Part shown: in pieces, positions 1 to 10,747 of the stretch
Position numbering within the stretch: the stretch's first letter is position 1
Layout of the letters: each line of letters opens with the position of its first letter
Assembly (NCBI GenBank): GCA_001247695.2
Contig: LGRX02034669.1
Coordinates: 17,184 to 81,183, forward strand
Source: Cymbomonas tetramitiformis
Taxonomy: Eukaryota > Chlorophyta > Pyramimonadophyceae > Pyramimonadales > Pyramimonadaceae
Reading direction: 5' to 3'
DNA: 64,000 bases
Notes under the pieces: model-generated
The model's database searches: none
What the model was told of the DNA's origin: nothing
Seen by the model: only the letters and a program-made list of their open reading frames with translations
Translations under genes and position numbers: made by a program

Positions 1-22
1 TTGCCGGGACGCGCTGCCGTAG

Positions 23-250
23 GGAGGCGCGGTGATCACCCGTGGCGCGCTGGACGCTCGCGGCTGCCTTTTCGATGGCAATACGGCGGAGAAGGGCGCG
101 GTGATCATGGCGGCGCTGACCCTCTCCCAGCGCATGGTGGTGAAGGACTCTGAGATGCGGAGCAACGTCGCCAAAGCGGACGGCGCTGTGCTGTACCTCA
201 CCACAAATACCTCAGGAAACGGCGACTTTGCCGAGCTGTCCGGACTGCAA
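23..250 (+). CDS. Exon 1 seen: beta-helix repeats
   Basis: Preceded by an in-frame TAG at 20-22 that serves as splice acceptor. It encodes repeated turns such as G-A-L-D-A-R-G-C-L-F-D-G-N-T-A, typical of right-handed parallel beta-helix proteins. The donor is either CAA|GTGACA at 251 or CAG|GTGCGC at 259. The 23-bp minisatellite starts about 30 bases downstream, inside the intron. Confidence 0.65.
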
Positions 251-286
251 GTGACAGGTGCGCCAGTGCCATCAGCAGCAAGCCGG

Positions 287-950
287 CGGTGAGAGGGCAA
301 GCCGGCGAGCGGTGAGAGGGCAAGCCGGCGAGCGGTGAGCGGGCAAGCCGGCGAGCGGTGAGCGGGCAAGCCGGCGAGCGGTGAGCGGGCAAGCCGGCGA
401 GCGGTGAGCGGGCAAGCCGGCGAGCGGTGAGCGGGCAAGCCGGCGAGCGGTGAGCGGGCAAGCCGGCGAGCGGTGAGCGGGCAAGCCGGCGAGCGGTGAG
501 AGGGCAAGCGGCGGTGAAGCCGGCGAGCGGTGAGCAAGCCGGCGAGCGGTGAGCGGGCAAGCCGGCGAGCGGTGAGCGGGCAAGCCGGCGAGCGGTGAGC
601 GGGCAAGCCGGCGAGCGGTGAGCGGGCAAGCCGGCGAGCGGTGAGCGGGCAAGCCGGCGAGCGGTGGGCGGGCAAGCCGGCGACCGGTGAGAGGGCAAGC
701 CGGCGACCGGTGAGAGGGCAAGCCGGCGACCAGTGAGTGGGCATGCCGGCGACCAGTGAGCGGGCGAGCCGGCGAGCGGTGAGCGGGCGAGCCGGCGAGC
801 GGTGAGCGGGCAAGCCGGCGACCGGTGAGCGGGCAAGCCGGCGACCGGTGAGCGGGCAAGCCGGCGACCGGTGAGCGGGCAAGCCGGCGACCGGTGAGCG
901 GGCAAGCCGGCGACCGGTGAGTGGTGAGCGGGCAAGCCGGCGAGTGGTGA
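287..950. repeat. 23-bp GC-rich minisatellite, about 29 copies
   Basis: Unit gagcgggcaagccggcgagcggt repeats every 23 bases with a few variants, including ccggt for gcggt in the 3' third and one short deleted copy near 510-535. It lies inside an intron. Because 23 is not a multiple of 3, each reading frame cycles through the same peptide; long antisense ORFs here are artefacts. Confidence 0.95.
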
Positions 951-1292
951 GATTTCGTCGCAGTGATGTGAGTGCACTGATGCAAAAAGATAGTATAACT
1001 GCCTTTTATTTGCTGGTGTTGATGAGCGAAGGTGTCTTGGGAGAGTGGTTCCTCCTCATGGCTCGGGGCTCTGCAGGTTCTCTGGAGCCTGCTAGTGCCG
1101 TAGATCTCCTTACAGCATCCTCCTTCCCCCCAAGGGTCGGTCAGGGGCCACCCCCGTGGGAACCCCTGTCCTCAGTGACACCCGCCTCCCGGGGGCTCGT
1201 GCATTATTCCGCGCGCATGCCGCTCCAAGGCCCAAGCGCCGCACAAAACCTGAGCATCGTTGAGGATCCCCGCCGATCGGGGGGTGGCGCAG

Positions 1293-1680
1293 ATAATCAC
1301 GCTGCGGGTGGCGGGGCGTTCATCTTCTGGGACCCCGTGGACATCCGGGAGAACTACTCACAGCCCCCGTTGTGCGAAGACTGCCTCCTCGTAAACAACA
1401 CCGCGGCGTTCTCCTCGCCAGAGGGATGGGCCACCCAGCCTCTGCAGCTAAATACACTGGAGTACACCGCGGAAGTGTCGGGGGGGTACTCCCTACCGGA
1501 GCCCATCGAGGTGGAGATGGTGGATATGTACTGGAGCCGCGTGCGCGGTGACGATTCCGAAGGGTCGATCCGTGCAGAGATCGTTGCGGACGCCTCGAGC
1601 GCGTGCGTTCTGGACGCCTCGAGCTTGGTGAAGGCGCGGATGGAGCAAGGCAGCGCCTTCTTCAAAGAACTGATCCTGAG
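1293..1680 (+). CDS. Exon: beta-helix end and linker
   Basis: Encodes A-A-G-G-G-A-F-I-F-W, then L-V-N-N-T-A-A-F, then Y-S-L-P-E-P-I-E-V-E-M-V-D, a string characteristic of this algal surface-protein family between beta-helix and Cys-rich parts. The donor GAG|GTGACG at 1681 leaves two bases. The next exon at 1831 supplies one, so the phase matches. The acceptor at 1291-1292 is a best guess and the exon could start earlier. Confidence 0.65.
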
Positions 1681-1830
1681 GTGACGCCTTGCCCCCTGGC
1701 GTGAGTGGTGGCCTGAGCTGGCGAAGTGGTCATGCTTGCAGTGACGCAGGAGTATGGGAGGCGGTGGGATCGATCTGTGCAGGGATACTCCAGGGATGGT
1801 GTGTAACCTATTGTTTTCGATTGACTCTAG

Positions 1831-1981
1831 CTCGCTTCGGATTGCGAGTTTGGAGGTGCCTCTCCGAGAGTGCCGAGTCGGAGAATCGTACAACGCGGCG
1901 ACCCACCGGTGTAGCTGGTGTGAGGCCAAGAGTATCACCTTCGACAACGAGAGCTCATGCGTCTCCTGCACCAAAGATCAG
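1831..1981 (+). CDS. Exon: ephrin-receptor-like Cys block
   Basis: Follows a good acceptor (ttgactctag, 1821-1830). The peptide has C-R-V-G-E-S-Y-N, then H-R-C-S-W-C, then S-S-C-V-S-C, the spacing of GCC2/GCC3-type ephrin-receptor-like domains. It ends at a possible CAG|GTCCCC donor in phase 0. A 45-bp direct repeat (2 copies, about 2021-2110) lies just downstream. Confidence 0.65.
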
Positions 1982-2020
1982 GTCCCCCCTCCCCGCGCAG
2001 TTCCGATGTGGCATATGCCG

Positions 2021-2110
2021 TTATGCGTCACTTGCCTGGCGTGACACATGCGGATCACATAGCCATTACGCGTCACTTGCCTGGCGTGACACGTGCGGAT
2101 CACATAGCCA
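2021..2110. repeat. 45-bp direct repeat, 2 copies
   Basis: The segment gcgtcacttgcctggcgtga recurs exactly 45 bases later (2025 and 2070), with few differences over the unit. Intronic. Confidence 0.85.
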
Positions 2111-2548
2111 GGATGTGTCAGCTCAGAGAGAGCTGGACTCCGCGAGCTGGAGGGCCAAATCGATGCGGGCATCTCCGGCTCGTCGGTGCGCATTGGAGGC
2201 CCTGCAAAATAAGGGGTGTGGTTGAGGGAAACGAGAGGCTGCTCTGCGGGGCTAGAGGGGGCGGGCCGGCGGCTGGGCCGCTGGACGGCTGCTTTGCATG
2301 GGTCCTTGCTTCAAGCAACGAAGCTCGCCGGCGGCGCTCCTGATGAGGGGTGGCTACAGGCTTCTCAGGGTGGGCGTCGCTCGGTGCTTGTGCTGCAGGA
2401 TAGCGTAGTGGAAGAAGGCCTCATCTGCCTGGGCGGGGCGGACTACGAAATTGAAAAGGTGCCGCCTCTCTCCCAGCCACCTCCACGCCAAGCGGCTGCA
2501 GTTGGGCGTGCACTGCAACGGGCCATTCTAGGTTAGGCCCTTGAGACG

Positions 2549-2700
2549 TAGACCACCCGACGCTCTCGGAAGGAACGTGCGTGATGCGTGTGTGACACTT
2601 AGACCACCCGACGCTCTCGGAAGGAACGTGCGTGATGCGTGTGTGGCACTTAGACCACCCGACGCTCCCGGAAGGAACGTGCGTGATGCTTGTGAGACAT
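2549..2700. repeat. 51-bp minisatellite, 3 copies
   Basis: The core gaccacccgacgct starts at 2551, 2602 and 2653, giving a period of 51. Differences are single bases. Intronic between Cys-rich exons. Confidence 0.9.
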
Positions 2701-2763
2701 TGCTTTCCAATGGGCTTACGCTGGGGGTGGGGGGGCGTGGGATGGGCGTAACTGGATGTTCAG

Positions 2764-3005
2764 GGGTTTTGGGTGGCACCAAACGTGGAATTCTGCGGTA
2801 ACAAAGTGGAATGCATGTTTGATCGGATTTACCGTTGTTTTGGCTCGGCATGCGACGGCCCCGATGACTCGGATGCTGCGACCTCCCTGCGCCGTGCCAC
2901 TGGGGCGGCTGGTGCGAAGGCTGTGCAAGAGAGCCTCTGCAACTTGGTTCAATATGAATATGGAGTGCTGTGTGGGGGCAGCGAAAGCGGGTCTGTGTGC
3001 AGCAA
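2764..3005 (+). CDS. Exon: second Cys-rich block
   Basis: The acceptor TTCAG at 2759-2763 gives G-F-W-V-A-P-N at once. The exon continues with Y-R-C-F-G-S-A-C-D-G and C-N-L-V-Q-Y-E-Y-G-V-L-C-G-G. This is the canonical order of the Cys-rich segment before the membrane region in this family. The donor at 3006 leaves two bases, completed by one base of the exon at 3437. Confidence 0.7.
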
Positions 3006-3139
3006 GTGCGCCTCCCTCAGACCCCCCTGTCACCTGGCCCACTGGTCCCAGATGGTGCACGCGGCAGCCTTCCGCAATTCGGGGGAGACTTGCCCTTTCA
3101 TTCTTCAACCGACATGCCCACGGCGTCATGGATGCGCCT

Positions 3140-3310
3140 TCGCGCCTTGCCGTCATGCCTTATCATCATGCATGCGTCATCTCGCCTTGCCGTCATGCAT
3201 GCGCCGTCATGCCTTGCTGTCATGTAAGCGTCATCTCGCCTTGCCATCATGCATGCGTCATCTCGCCTTGCCGGCATGCATGCGCCATCATGCCTGCGCC
3301 GTTATGCAAG
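3140..3310. repeat. CATG-rich minisatellite cluster
   Basis: Irregular repeats of catgcgtcatctcgccttgc with variants fill the intron between the Cys exon and the first membrane-helix exon. A separate 28-29 base repeat (gatcacatcaacggtgggat) occurs at about 3375-3437, and its last copy contributes the splice acceptor ttgcag. Confidence 0.8.
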
Positions 3311-3436
3311 GGTCGTTGTATGTGCTTTGAAGTACGCATCTGCCCGGGACACCAGCTCAGAAGAGAGCACTTTGAGATCACATCGACGGCGAGATTGTGT
3401 TGCAGAGATCACATCAACGGTGGGATTGTGTTGCAG

Positions 3437-3587
3437 AGACCACTATAAAACGGAGAACGATGGGTGCTTCATGTGTCCCTCGGCTTTGGAAACCTACATC
3501 ACGACGATAGTCGTAGCATTGTTACTGGTCTGCTTGGTGGGCGCAATCTACTGGATGTTCCGGGCCGCCGCTGTGGGCGTCGACAAT
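3437..3587 (+). CDS. Exon: Cys motif plus membrane helix
   Basis: Follows acceptor ttgcag at 3431-3436. It encodes K-T-E-N-D-G-C-F-M-C-P, then a strongly hydrophobic stretch T-T-I-V-V-A-L-L-L-V-C-L-V-G-A-I-Y, the first clear transmembrane helix. The donor AAT|GTGCGG at 3588 ends in phase 0 and joins the next exon. Confidence 0.7.
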
Positions 3588-3929
3588 GTGCGGGCCCTCG
3601 CCCCCTCCATGTCTCAGCTTCGTAGCGTGCGTGCGGGAGTATGGGAGGTGGGAAGAGCGGGCATCCCGAGAGCGGGTGGGCGCTCGCACGCTGATGTTTT
3701 ATAGCTCTGCTCATGCGGTGCATTGCTGGAGGCTGCTGGCGATTCTGAGCATTTATCCACGGCAAACCTCGCCAAATCTCGACTGGCAACAGCGTCACCG
3801 CAGCGCACCCCCCTCCCGGCCCTTGATGCGGCCTGTGGTGGTGGGGCACCGCTGTCTCTGAAGTGAACTGCCGCGCCCTCGCCGCGAAAAGGTGAGGGCT
3901 GGAGATGGGAGGGGGGAGGGCCCTCACAG

Positions 3930-4019
3930 GTGGTGAACGCCACAGGCGAGGCGCAGGCGGTGTCCATCCAACTCGCTAAAGCCAAAAATGCATTCAGCAT
4001 TCTGATTGGCTACATGCAG
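3930..4019 (+). CDS. Exon: 30-residue membrane-proximal segment
   Basis: Acceptor ccctcacag and donor CAG|GTACCC bound exactly 90 bases. The peptide V-V-N-A-T-G-E-A-Q-A-V ends in N-A-F-S-I-L-I-G-Y-M-Q, a short amphipathic or hydrophobic helix expected between the first and second membrane spans. The phase with the next exon does not match, so a very small exon or a different boundary is likely. Confidence 0.6.
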
Positions 4020-4344
4020 GTACCCGCCATTTTGGTGCAACCCTCATTGCTGCACCCCCCTGTGTACTCCCTCCTCCCTTGGCGAGTGTGCCTTAGAGTG
4101 GCCGGCAGCAGATTCGAGGGCCCAAGAAGCTCTGCTGTGAAGATGGCGCGCCACAGGGGACAGAGGGCAATTGCACGGCGGCGATCATGCGGCCTCGGCC
4201 TTGAGCCCATGCGCCCTCTTGCAGGCCGGGCAGGAGCGGGCCGGGCAGGGCGTTCTGATGCTGAGTGCTGCGAGTTTCCCCAAGCAGTGCCAACGATGCC
4301 GCTGCTGCTGATGTTGGTGTAAGCCTCAGATGATGTTCTGTTGG

Positions 4345-4572
4345 GGCTTCCGCGGGGCCCGGGCCGGGGGTTCTGTGGGGCCCTGGGCGGGGGTTCTGTG
4401 GGGCCCTGGACGGGGGTTCTATGGGCCCTGACCGGGGGTTCTGTGGGGTCCTGGGCGGGGGTTCTGTGGGGCGCTGGGCGGGGTTCTGTGGGGCCCTGCA
4501 CGGGGGTTCTGTGGGGCCCTGCACGGGGGTTCTGTGGGGCCCTGCACGTGGGTTCTGTGGGGCTCTGCGCCG
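4345..4572. repeat. G-rich minisatellite (ggggttctgtggggccctg)
   Basis: About nine degenerate copies of a 19-28 base G-rich unit. The plus strand is strongly purine/G biased, so G-quadruplex or R-loop formation is plausible by inference. Intronic. Confidence 0.85.
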
Positions 4573-4604
4573 CAGAGCAGTAATCCGTCTTTTTGCTCTC
4601 TCAG

Positions 4605-4942
4605 TTGGAGGGAGGACGGTGCTCGATGTGATCGGTCCTCAGGTGATCAGCCAGCTGACCGTGGTGTACAGCAGTAAGCTCATTCCAGGGCAGCTGAGTG
4701 CCATCAGCAGCGCCTTCGCGTTTGCCAACCTGGACTTTGTCGTCCTGGTGAACCTGAAGTGCCTGGGCTACCATGCGGGGTTAACCCCCAGCAGCGAGGG
4801 TACCTTCACGGGCAAGTTCTTGAGCACAGTGATAAGCCCCGGGCTGCTGCTCCTGGCGATGATGATCTTCTACCTGGTGCTGCGCTACCTGAAGCGCCGC
4901 GAGATGCGCGCCGCCGCCTTGCTTGGCACCCCCATCACGGAG
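4605..4942 (+). CDS. Exon: conserved membrane-region segment
   Basis: Follows the pyrimidine-rich acceptor tttttgctctctcag. Contains I-S-S-A-F-A-F-A-N-L-D-F-V, a family signature, then a helix S-P-G-L-L-L-L-A-M-M-I-F-Y-L-V-L followed by basic R-Y-L-K-R-R-E. The donor GAG|GTGCGC at 4943 is in phase 0 and fits the exon at 6201. The intervening intron carries a 66-bp minisatellite. Confidence 0.65.
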
Positions 4943-5393
4943 GTGCGCCCCGATCGCGCCACGTGGCGGCCAGAGGCGCACCCGGTTTCTCGTGAACGCC
5001 GCGCTGGGTTCTGCAGTGGTGGCGCGCGAAGGGCCCGGACGCGACAGGCCTGGTGCGAAGTTGATATGAGGGACTGAAAACGCCAGGCCCGCTCCTCTTA
5101 TCTTGCACCGCCGCCATACGCCGCATTGCCCCCGCCCAACTCGAGCCAGGCGAAGTGAATCTCGAGCGATCCATCTGCGCCTGCAGCGCACCAGCTGCAT
5201 CGAGGTCTGAAAGGCGGAGGTGCTGTGCGCCGCTTGGTGAAAGCAAGCTTGCGGCCAATGGGGCGCTCTCGCGCATCCACAAGCCGCACAGCGGGCCTTC
5301 GGGACCTGGCCAGGCCTGAGTGCAGGAGCCGAGTGCGCGCGCGGCTTTGTGCGAAGCTCTATTGGCAGCATACCACTCAGGACCCAGGCGCGC

Positions 5394-5835
5394 CCCTCTT
5401 GGCAGAGGCCTGCAGACGCGCGCGCTCAGCTGCATCGCCGCCAACGAGAGGCAGCGCTCCCCTCTTGGCAGAGGCCTGCAGACGCGCGTGCTCAGCTGCA
5501 TCGCCGCCAACGAGAGGCAGCGCTCCCCTCTTGGCAGAGGCCTGCAGACGCGCGCGCTCAGCTGCATCGCCGCCAACGAGAGACAGCGCTCCCCTCTTGG
5601 CAGAGGCCTGCAGACGCGCGCGCTCAGCTGCATCGCCGCCAACGAGAGACAGCGCTCCCCTCTTGGCAGAGGCCTGCAGACGCGCGCGCTCAGCTGCATC
5701 GCCGCCAACGAGAGACAGCGCTCCCCTCTTGGCAGAGGCCTGCAGACGCGCGTGCTCAGCTGCATCGCCGCCAACGAGAGACAGCGCTCCCCTCTTGGCA
5801 GAGGCCTGCAGGCGCGCGCGCTCAGCTGCAGCTGT
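5394..5835. repeat. 66-bp minisatellite, 7 copies
   Basis: The core cccctcttggcagaggcctg recurs at 5394, 5460, 5526, 5592, 5658, 5724 and 5790. Copies are nearly identical, with a ggc/gac variant changing along the array. As 66 is a multiple of 3 and the unit has no stop, long ORFs run through it in several frames on both strands. It sits in the intron between the exons ending at 4942 and starting at 6201, whose phases join without it. Confidence 0.95.
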
Positions 5836-6200
5836 CAGAGGGCTCGCACATTTTCGCACACTGGCGGGTTGCGAGATGCACAAGTCCGCTGCCACGGACT
5901 GGGGCGCGGCAGCGGGCACCCCGCAAGGCGTCCATGATAAGAGCTGCCCCGCATCCACAGCCACTGCGTCATGGAACACGTCATGGAGTACGTCAGGGAG
6001 TGCTGCGGGCGGCAGAGCGCCAAAGGAGCCTCATGCACATAGAAACCCTCCACACGGTGCACGTCGAAACCCCACAAGGCAGGCACAGCTTCAGGCACAT
6101 AGAAACCCTCCACACGGGGCTTAACGGGCATCCGTAACGTTGCCAAGGCACCATAGATACCTGCGCCCAAGCTGTGCACTGATGTGAGGCGCCAACACAG

Positions 6201-6321
6201 GAAGAATACAAGGTGTTGATGAAGAGCGCGGCAGGCGTCTGCCTCGGCGTGGCCCTGTTCATGCTGCAGCTCATGCACGCTGGCATCACAGCGCACATGT
6301 TCCAGCTGTATAGCTGCGAGG
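6201..6321 (+). CDS. Exon: membrane helix
   Basis: Acceptor ccaacacag is followed by E-E-Y-K-V-L-M-K-S-A-A-G and a hydrophobic helix C-L-G-V-A-L-F-M-L-Q-L-M. The end T-A-H-M-F-Q-L-Y-S-C-E matches the F-Q-(x)-F/Y-S-C ending seen in the family. The probable donor is at 6322. A small exon is expected in the 3.4-kb intron that follows, because phases do not join. Confidence 0.6.
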
Positions 6322-6399
6322 GTGACTGCCCCCCGTCCTGCCCTCTTCACCACTTTCTATCGCCCGTGTCATTTGTAGAGCTGCGCTTCGTGTCGTCTG

Positions 6400-8850
6400 C
6401 ATCTATTCTGCGCCTTTCCACATCCCCCCCTCCCTCACCCCGTCTCTCTCTCTCTGACCTCCCTCCCTCACCCCGACGCGATGCGAGAGGAGGAGCCGAA
6501 AGGACCGTGGCAGCTGGTGGAGACGCAGTCGAGATGCGAGGGGCGAAGGCAAAGTGAGTGTGACGTGGGAGAGCGTGCGACACGCCGTGGGAGCGAGGAT
6601 AAAGTAAGATATCCCATGGAAGGCGACGCGTGGGAGAGAGGTCAGTGGCGAAAGGGCGAAGGTGAACAAACCGTCAGCGAGAGAAAAGGAAGGTGTCAGG
6701 TGGGGAAGAGGAAGGAGAGGTAGAAGTCAGGGAGAGGGTGAAATGAGAGGGCGCGAGGGAAGGCGAGATGAGAGGGCGTGAGGGAAGGTGAAGGCGCAAG
6801 AGAGGTGAGGAGGCGCAAGGAAGAAGGAGCAGAGAGTAGGAAGGCCATGCAAAAGGCAAGAAGAGCGACAGGGAGAAAGCACGAAGGATCAAGCAAGGTG
6901 CGCGCATACAGGAAAAACAGGTCAGGTTAAAGAAGCAAGAGGCAAGCAGGTGTGAGATGCGTGTGTGATGCGAATATCAGAAACGGAAACCGTATGCCAC
7001 GCGCAGAATGCAAACCCGAGGGTTAACGAAAAACCCTCGAATACCTATATGCAAGCTCACGTGCATAAGGCCCAGCCAACGAGTGCCGAGGCGTCGCTGA
7101 CTGTCAGAAGCCGAAGAGAGAGGGGAGGAGGGAGACTCTCGCCCACCTAACCTAGCACAAAGATCAAAGATCAAAACCAAAGGATCAAACATCAAAACAG
7201 GGAGAAAGGGAAGAGTCAGATCAGGATCAGGCAGGGTGAGGAGTTAAGGGCAGGAAGGAAGGCAGGGAGACAAGGAACAAGGGAACGACAGCGACCCTAA
7301 GCCCAAAGCCGGTTGGGGAAGTCGATTCTGACGCTCGACACTGCACCGTGCGTCCCCATGAATTGTGTACTGGGACCGGAGGCTCCAGCAGGGGTGCTCA
7401 AACCTAGACGAGTGAAAGCCACAAAGAATTACAGGGAAACCAGGGCACGGTGCACGCGCTCACCAAGGTTTCCCACCTCGCACTAGGCTCCCCGGACATA
7501 ACGCCAAGCTCTAAACCGAGCTCTAAACTGACTGACGATGACGGATCAAGCAGGAGACCTGACGGACCAAGCAGGGAGAGTAGGGCAAAGAGAATCAGGC
7601 AGGGAGAATTGAGGGCAAAGAGAATCAGGCAGGGAGAATTAAGGGCAAAGAGAATCAGGCAGGGAGAGTTGAGGGGAAGAAGGAGTGCATGCTGCCCGGG
7701 CCCCGTGGCACTGTGGGCTGTGACTCTCAGTGCTCTATATGCCGGTTCGTATGCTTAGGGTGCATGCAGTGTCAGTGTGTGTGAGAGGGCAAAAGGGAGT
7801 GAAGAGCGTACCGTTCAAGCTGGGAGCAGGCACGAAGCAAACAGGCAGGAGCACGAGCGAGGCGCGTCGGAGCGTTGGAGTGCGAGGGCGCGGCGTCGAA
7901 GTGGAGCGGAAGCACCGGTGAGCAGAGTGATCAAGGGGCAGGACAAGAGAGGATGCAGAACAAAGAATGCACCGAGGAGGAGATGAACGGAGGCAAGGAA
8001 AATTAAAAAGGGAACAGGATGTGGGCGGGGAGAGGAGGTGTGATCGACAAAGGAAGCGATCGAGCGAGCGTGTGCGATCCCGCAGATGACATAGGAGTAA
8101 AGGAGTGGGAAGGGGGAGGGGGAGAAGGGAATCTGCTGTAAAATCAATCCGAGAGCCAAGGAAAAAGCAGGCGACAATAATTAATAAAATAATGAAAAAT
8201 GATTAATAAATAGTAGAAAATAAATAATAAAAAATGAACAGTAAATAGTGTCGTACCGGGAGTCCGTAGTCGCGGGGGCTAGGAGCCACCCGTAACTGAA
8301 GCCCACCCCCCGGTGATCAAAAAGGGAGGAAAACCAAGGAAAAAGGAAGAGGAGAAAGAGAATCAAAGGGGGGTGGGCGAGAGTCTCTCTCTCTCTCTCT
8401 CTCTCGACCTCCCTCCCTCACCCCGTCTCTCTCTCTCTCTGACCTCTCCTCTCTCTCTCTCTCTGACCTCCTCCCTCACCCCGTCTCTCTCTCTCTCTCT
8501 CGACCTCCCTCCCTCACCCCGTCTCTCTCTCCTCGACCTCCCTCCCTCACCCCGTCTCTCTCTCTCTCTGACCTCCCTCCTCACCCCGTCTCTCTCTCTC
8601 TCTCCTCCCTCTCTCTCTCTCTGACCTCCCTCCTCACCCCGTCTCTCTCTGACCTCCCTCCTCACCCCGTCTCTCTCTCTGACCTCCCTCCCCTCACCTC
8701 TCTGACCTCTCTCTCTCTCTCTGACCTCCTCCTCACCCTGTCTCTCTCTCTCTCGACCTCCCTCCCTCACCCCGTCTCTCTCTCTCTGACCTCCCTCCCT
8801 CACCCCGTCTCTCTCTGACCTCCCTCCCTCACCCCGTCTCTCTCTCTCTC
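6400..8850. repeat. Purine/pyrimidine-skewed intron with simple repeats
   Basis: 6480-8150 is strongly GA-rich on the plus strand. It includes a 30-bp repeat (gggcaaagagaatcaggcag, copies at 7583, 7613, 7643) and an AT-rich patch at 8180-8250. From 8383 to 8850 it becomes a CT array of (ct)n plus gacctccctccctcaccccgt, about 14 units of variable length. Long ORFs here are low-complexity artefacts. The whole stretch lies within one intron. Confidence 0.85.
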
Positions 8851-9723
8851 ACTCTTGCATGCCAAGCCCCGCCTGGCTTGTCTCGTAGACGCCGCCTCGT
8901 CAGGAATGTTGCAGCCGCTGGCACTTCCTCAAAGTGATGCAGACGTTGTGCTGGCAAGGGATATCGCATCAGCTCACGGCCAATCATGTGTCGGGCCTTA
9001 GCTCAGCGGATTGGCCATGCCAGATGATGAGCAGTTGCAGAGGCGACAGTCGAGCGCACGATTGGTACCCAGTGGAAGCCCCAGCAGAGGTCCTGCAGGC
9101 TGAGCCCTGCGCGTGGGGCCCTGGGTGTGTGTGGTGGGGGGTTGTGAAGAAATCTACTTCGAAGACAGCGGCGAGGAGCCCCAGATGTGGCTGAAGATGG
9201 CATCCAAGTGAGCGCTGCCCCTCATCGTCACAGCCACTGCGGAACTTGGAGTGCAGCTTCGCGTGCACCGCCATAGTGTCCTCCGAGCCCCCATTCCGTA
9301 ACACACCTACCATTCTAGGGTGACACGATGACGAGGATCCGCAATGGCACCTTTCACGGCCCGACCTGTCTCCACACGTACTCGCGCCAGCGCAGAGGAT
9401 CTCCAGGGCTCCATCATGCGATGCCGCGCGCTCGCGACCGTGAAGGTCGCTCCGTCGCTCCGTCGCTCGCGACCGTCCGGGCCGGTCATGCGTTGCCGCG
9501 CGCTTGCATGCCCACGTGGCGACCTTGCCGCTCTCCTTATTTTGATCCGCCCGTGCCACGCCGGTTGATGTGGTTGAATCTGAATTCAGCCGCCCCTTCT
9601 TCTTGCCAGCAATAGCCTCCAGTCCGCCCCCCAGCGGAGGGGTGTTACAGGAGAGCACCGCGGCCAAAACCCTAAACCTTTCAGCACATGCCTCGCCTCT
9701 CACTCGTGCTGTGTACCGCACAG
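8851..9723. other. Intron remainder, no exon recognised
   Basis: GC-rich sequence between the CT array and the exon at 9724. Phase logic says a small exon should lie in the intron 6322-9723, but none could be placed with confidence. Confidence 0.5.
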
Positions 9724-9943
9724 CTACGAGTGCTTCACGTCTGAGTGGTACTATTTGGTGATATTTGACACTTTCACCATGGTGACGTACGTCTTCGGCT
9801 TCCCCATTGGCTTATTCGCCGCTATGTACTACTCGCGCACCTTCGTCAAAGTGGGCATGGACCTCCGCGACGTGCAGCGCCACCTCAGCATGGTGAAGCG
9901 AGGTTACTGGAAGCTGGACGAGAAGGATGACAAGGCGCGACTT
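9724..9943 (+). CDS. Exon: membrane helix and cytosolic loop
   Basis: Acceptor gtaccgcacag precedes Y-E-C-F-T-S-E-W-Y-Y-L-V-I-F-D, then V-T-Y-V-F-G-F-P-I-G-L-F-A-A-M-Y-Y-S-R. The F-G-F-P-I-G turn inside a helix is typical of the family. A charged loop follows. The 3' end could be 9943, 9955 or 9973; all are GT donors in the same phase. Confidence 0.6.
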
Positions 9944-10397
9944 GTGCAGGCACCTGTGCACTCGTCTTGGAAGGTGGGCATCCCGGCTCATTGCGCCCCG
10001 CATTCGGACGCCCCTGTGCACTTGCCTTTTCCTTGCTCAGCCAGCGCCCGGCTGGAGGGCAACGGTGTCGCCGGCGGTTGCACAGCCACTGCTGCCTGCG
10101 GCCTAGCTTCAGCCTGGTTGCTTGGTGCTTGTAGCGCGCGGGCTGGGACACCGCCCTCTTCCTCGGGCTCAGCGGAGCGCAGCTATGCGCACGCTGTTAT
10201 TCGACCTTACCGATATCAGGTGGCGGCGTTGTTTTTGTTGCTTCTGCGCCCGGAGAACTTGGGGGGGAGGGCTCAGCCCCTGCATTTTAGCAGCCCCTAT
10301 CGTTGTCTGCAATGGGGCAGCCTTTGGTGTGGGCCGCAGCGCGTGCCAGCGGTGGGCCTCCCCTCCCCGGGATGAATGACCCTTGACTTGCTGACAG

Positions 10398-10747
10398 CTG
10401 GTCCACAAATGTTGCATGAGACGGGCGCGCCCTGGCCGGCGACGCTGCAGGGACCCGCGGAGGAGGCGGAAGTGATCATCCTGTACATCGCCAAGAAGAC
10501 CTTCGAGGAGATTCCACTGCCGGAGACTGCGGAGGCTGGGGCCTCAAAAAGCGTCCCTCTGCCAAATTGCAAGGGCTTGTTTACACGTACGGCTGGCATC
10601 GCCGTGTGCGCTAAGTACACCAGCGATGGGGAGGAGGCGGGGCGCCTGCTCCATGATCTAACATTCTTCGAGAAAGAGGACGTGGGCGATGAGGGCACCA
10701 TCATGTTGATGCCCGTGACAAGGCTCGACCAGACCTGGATTGCGCAG
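10398..10747 (+). CDS. Exon: soluble loop, unrecognised
   Basis: An open stretch with acceptor ctgacag and donor CAG|GTGGCC in phase 0, matching the last exon. It is acidic and has no motif I recognise (E-E-A-E-V-I-I-L-Y-I-A-K-K-T-F-E-E, then F-F-E-K-E-D-V-G-D-E-G). The good phase with the exon at 11929 is the main support. It could be a lineage-specific insertion before the final membrane helices. Confidence 0.45.

Noticed and set aside
198..985. Long antisense ORFs rich in S-P-A-C-P-L-T
   Set aside because: They are translations of the 23-bp minisatellite, identical in each frame by design of the repeat.
5225..6137. Three overlapping 200-300 codon ORFs
   Set aside because: Frames of the 66-bp intronic minisatellite; the flanking exons join in phase without them.
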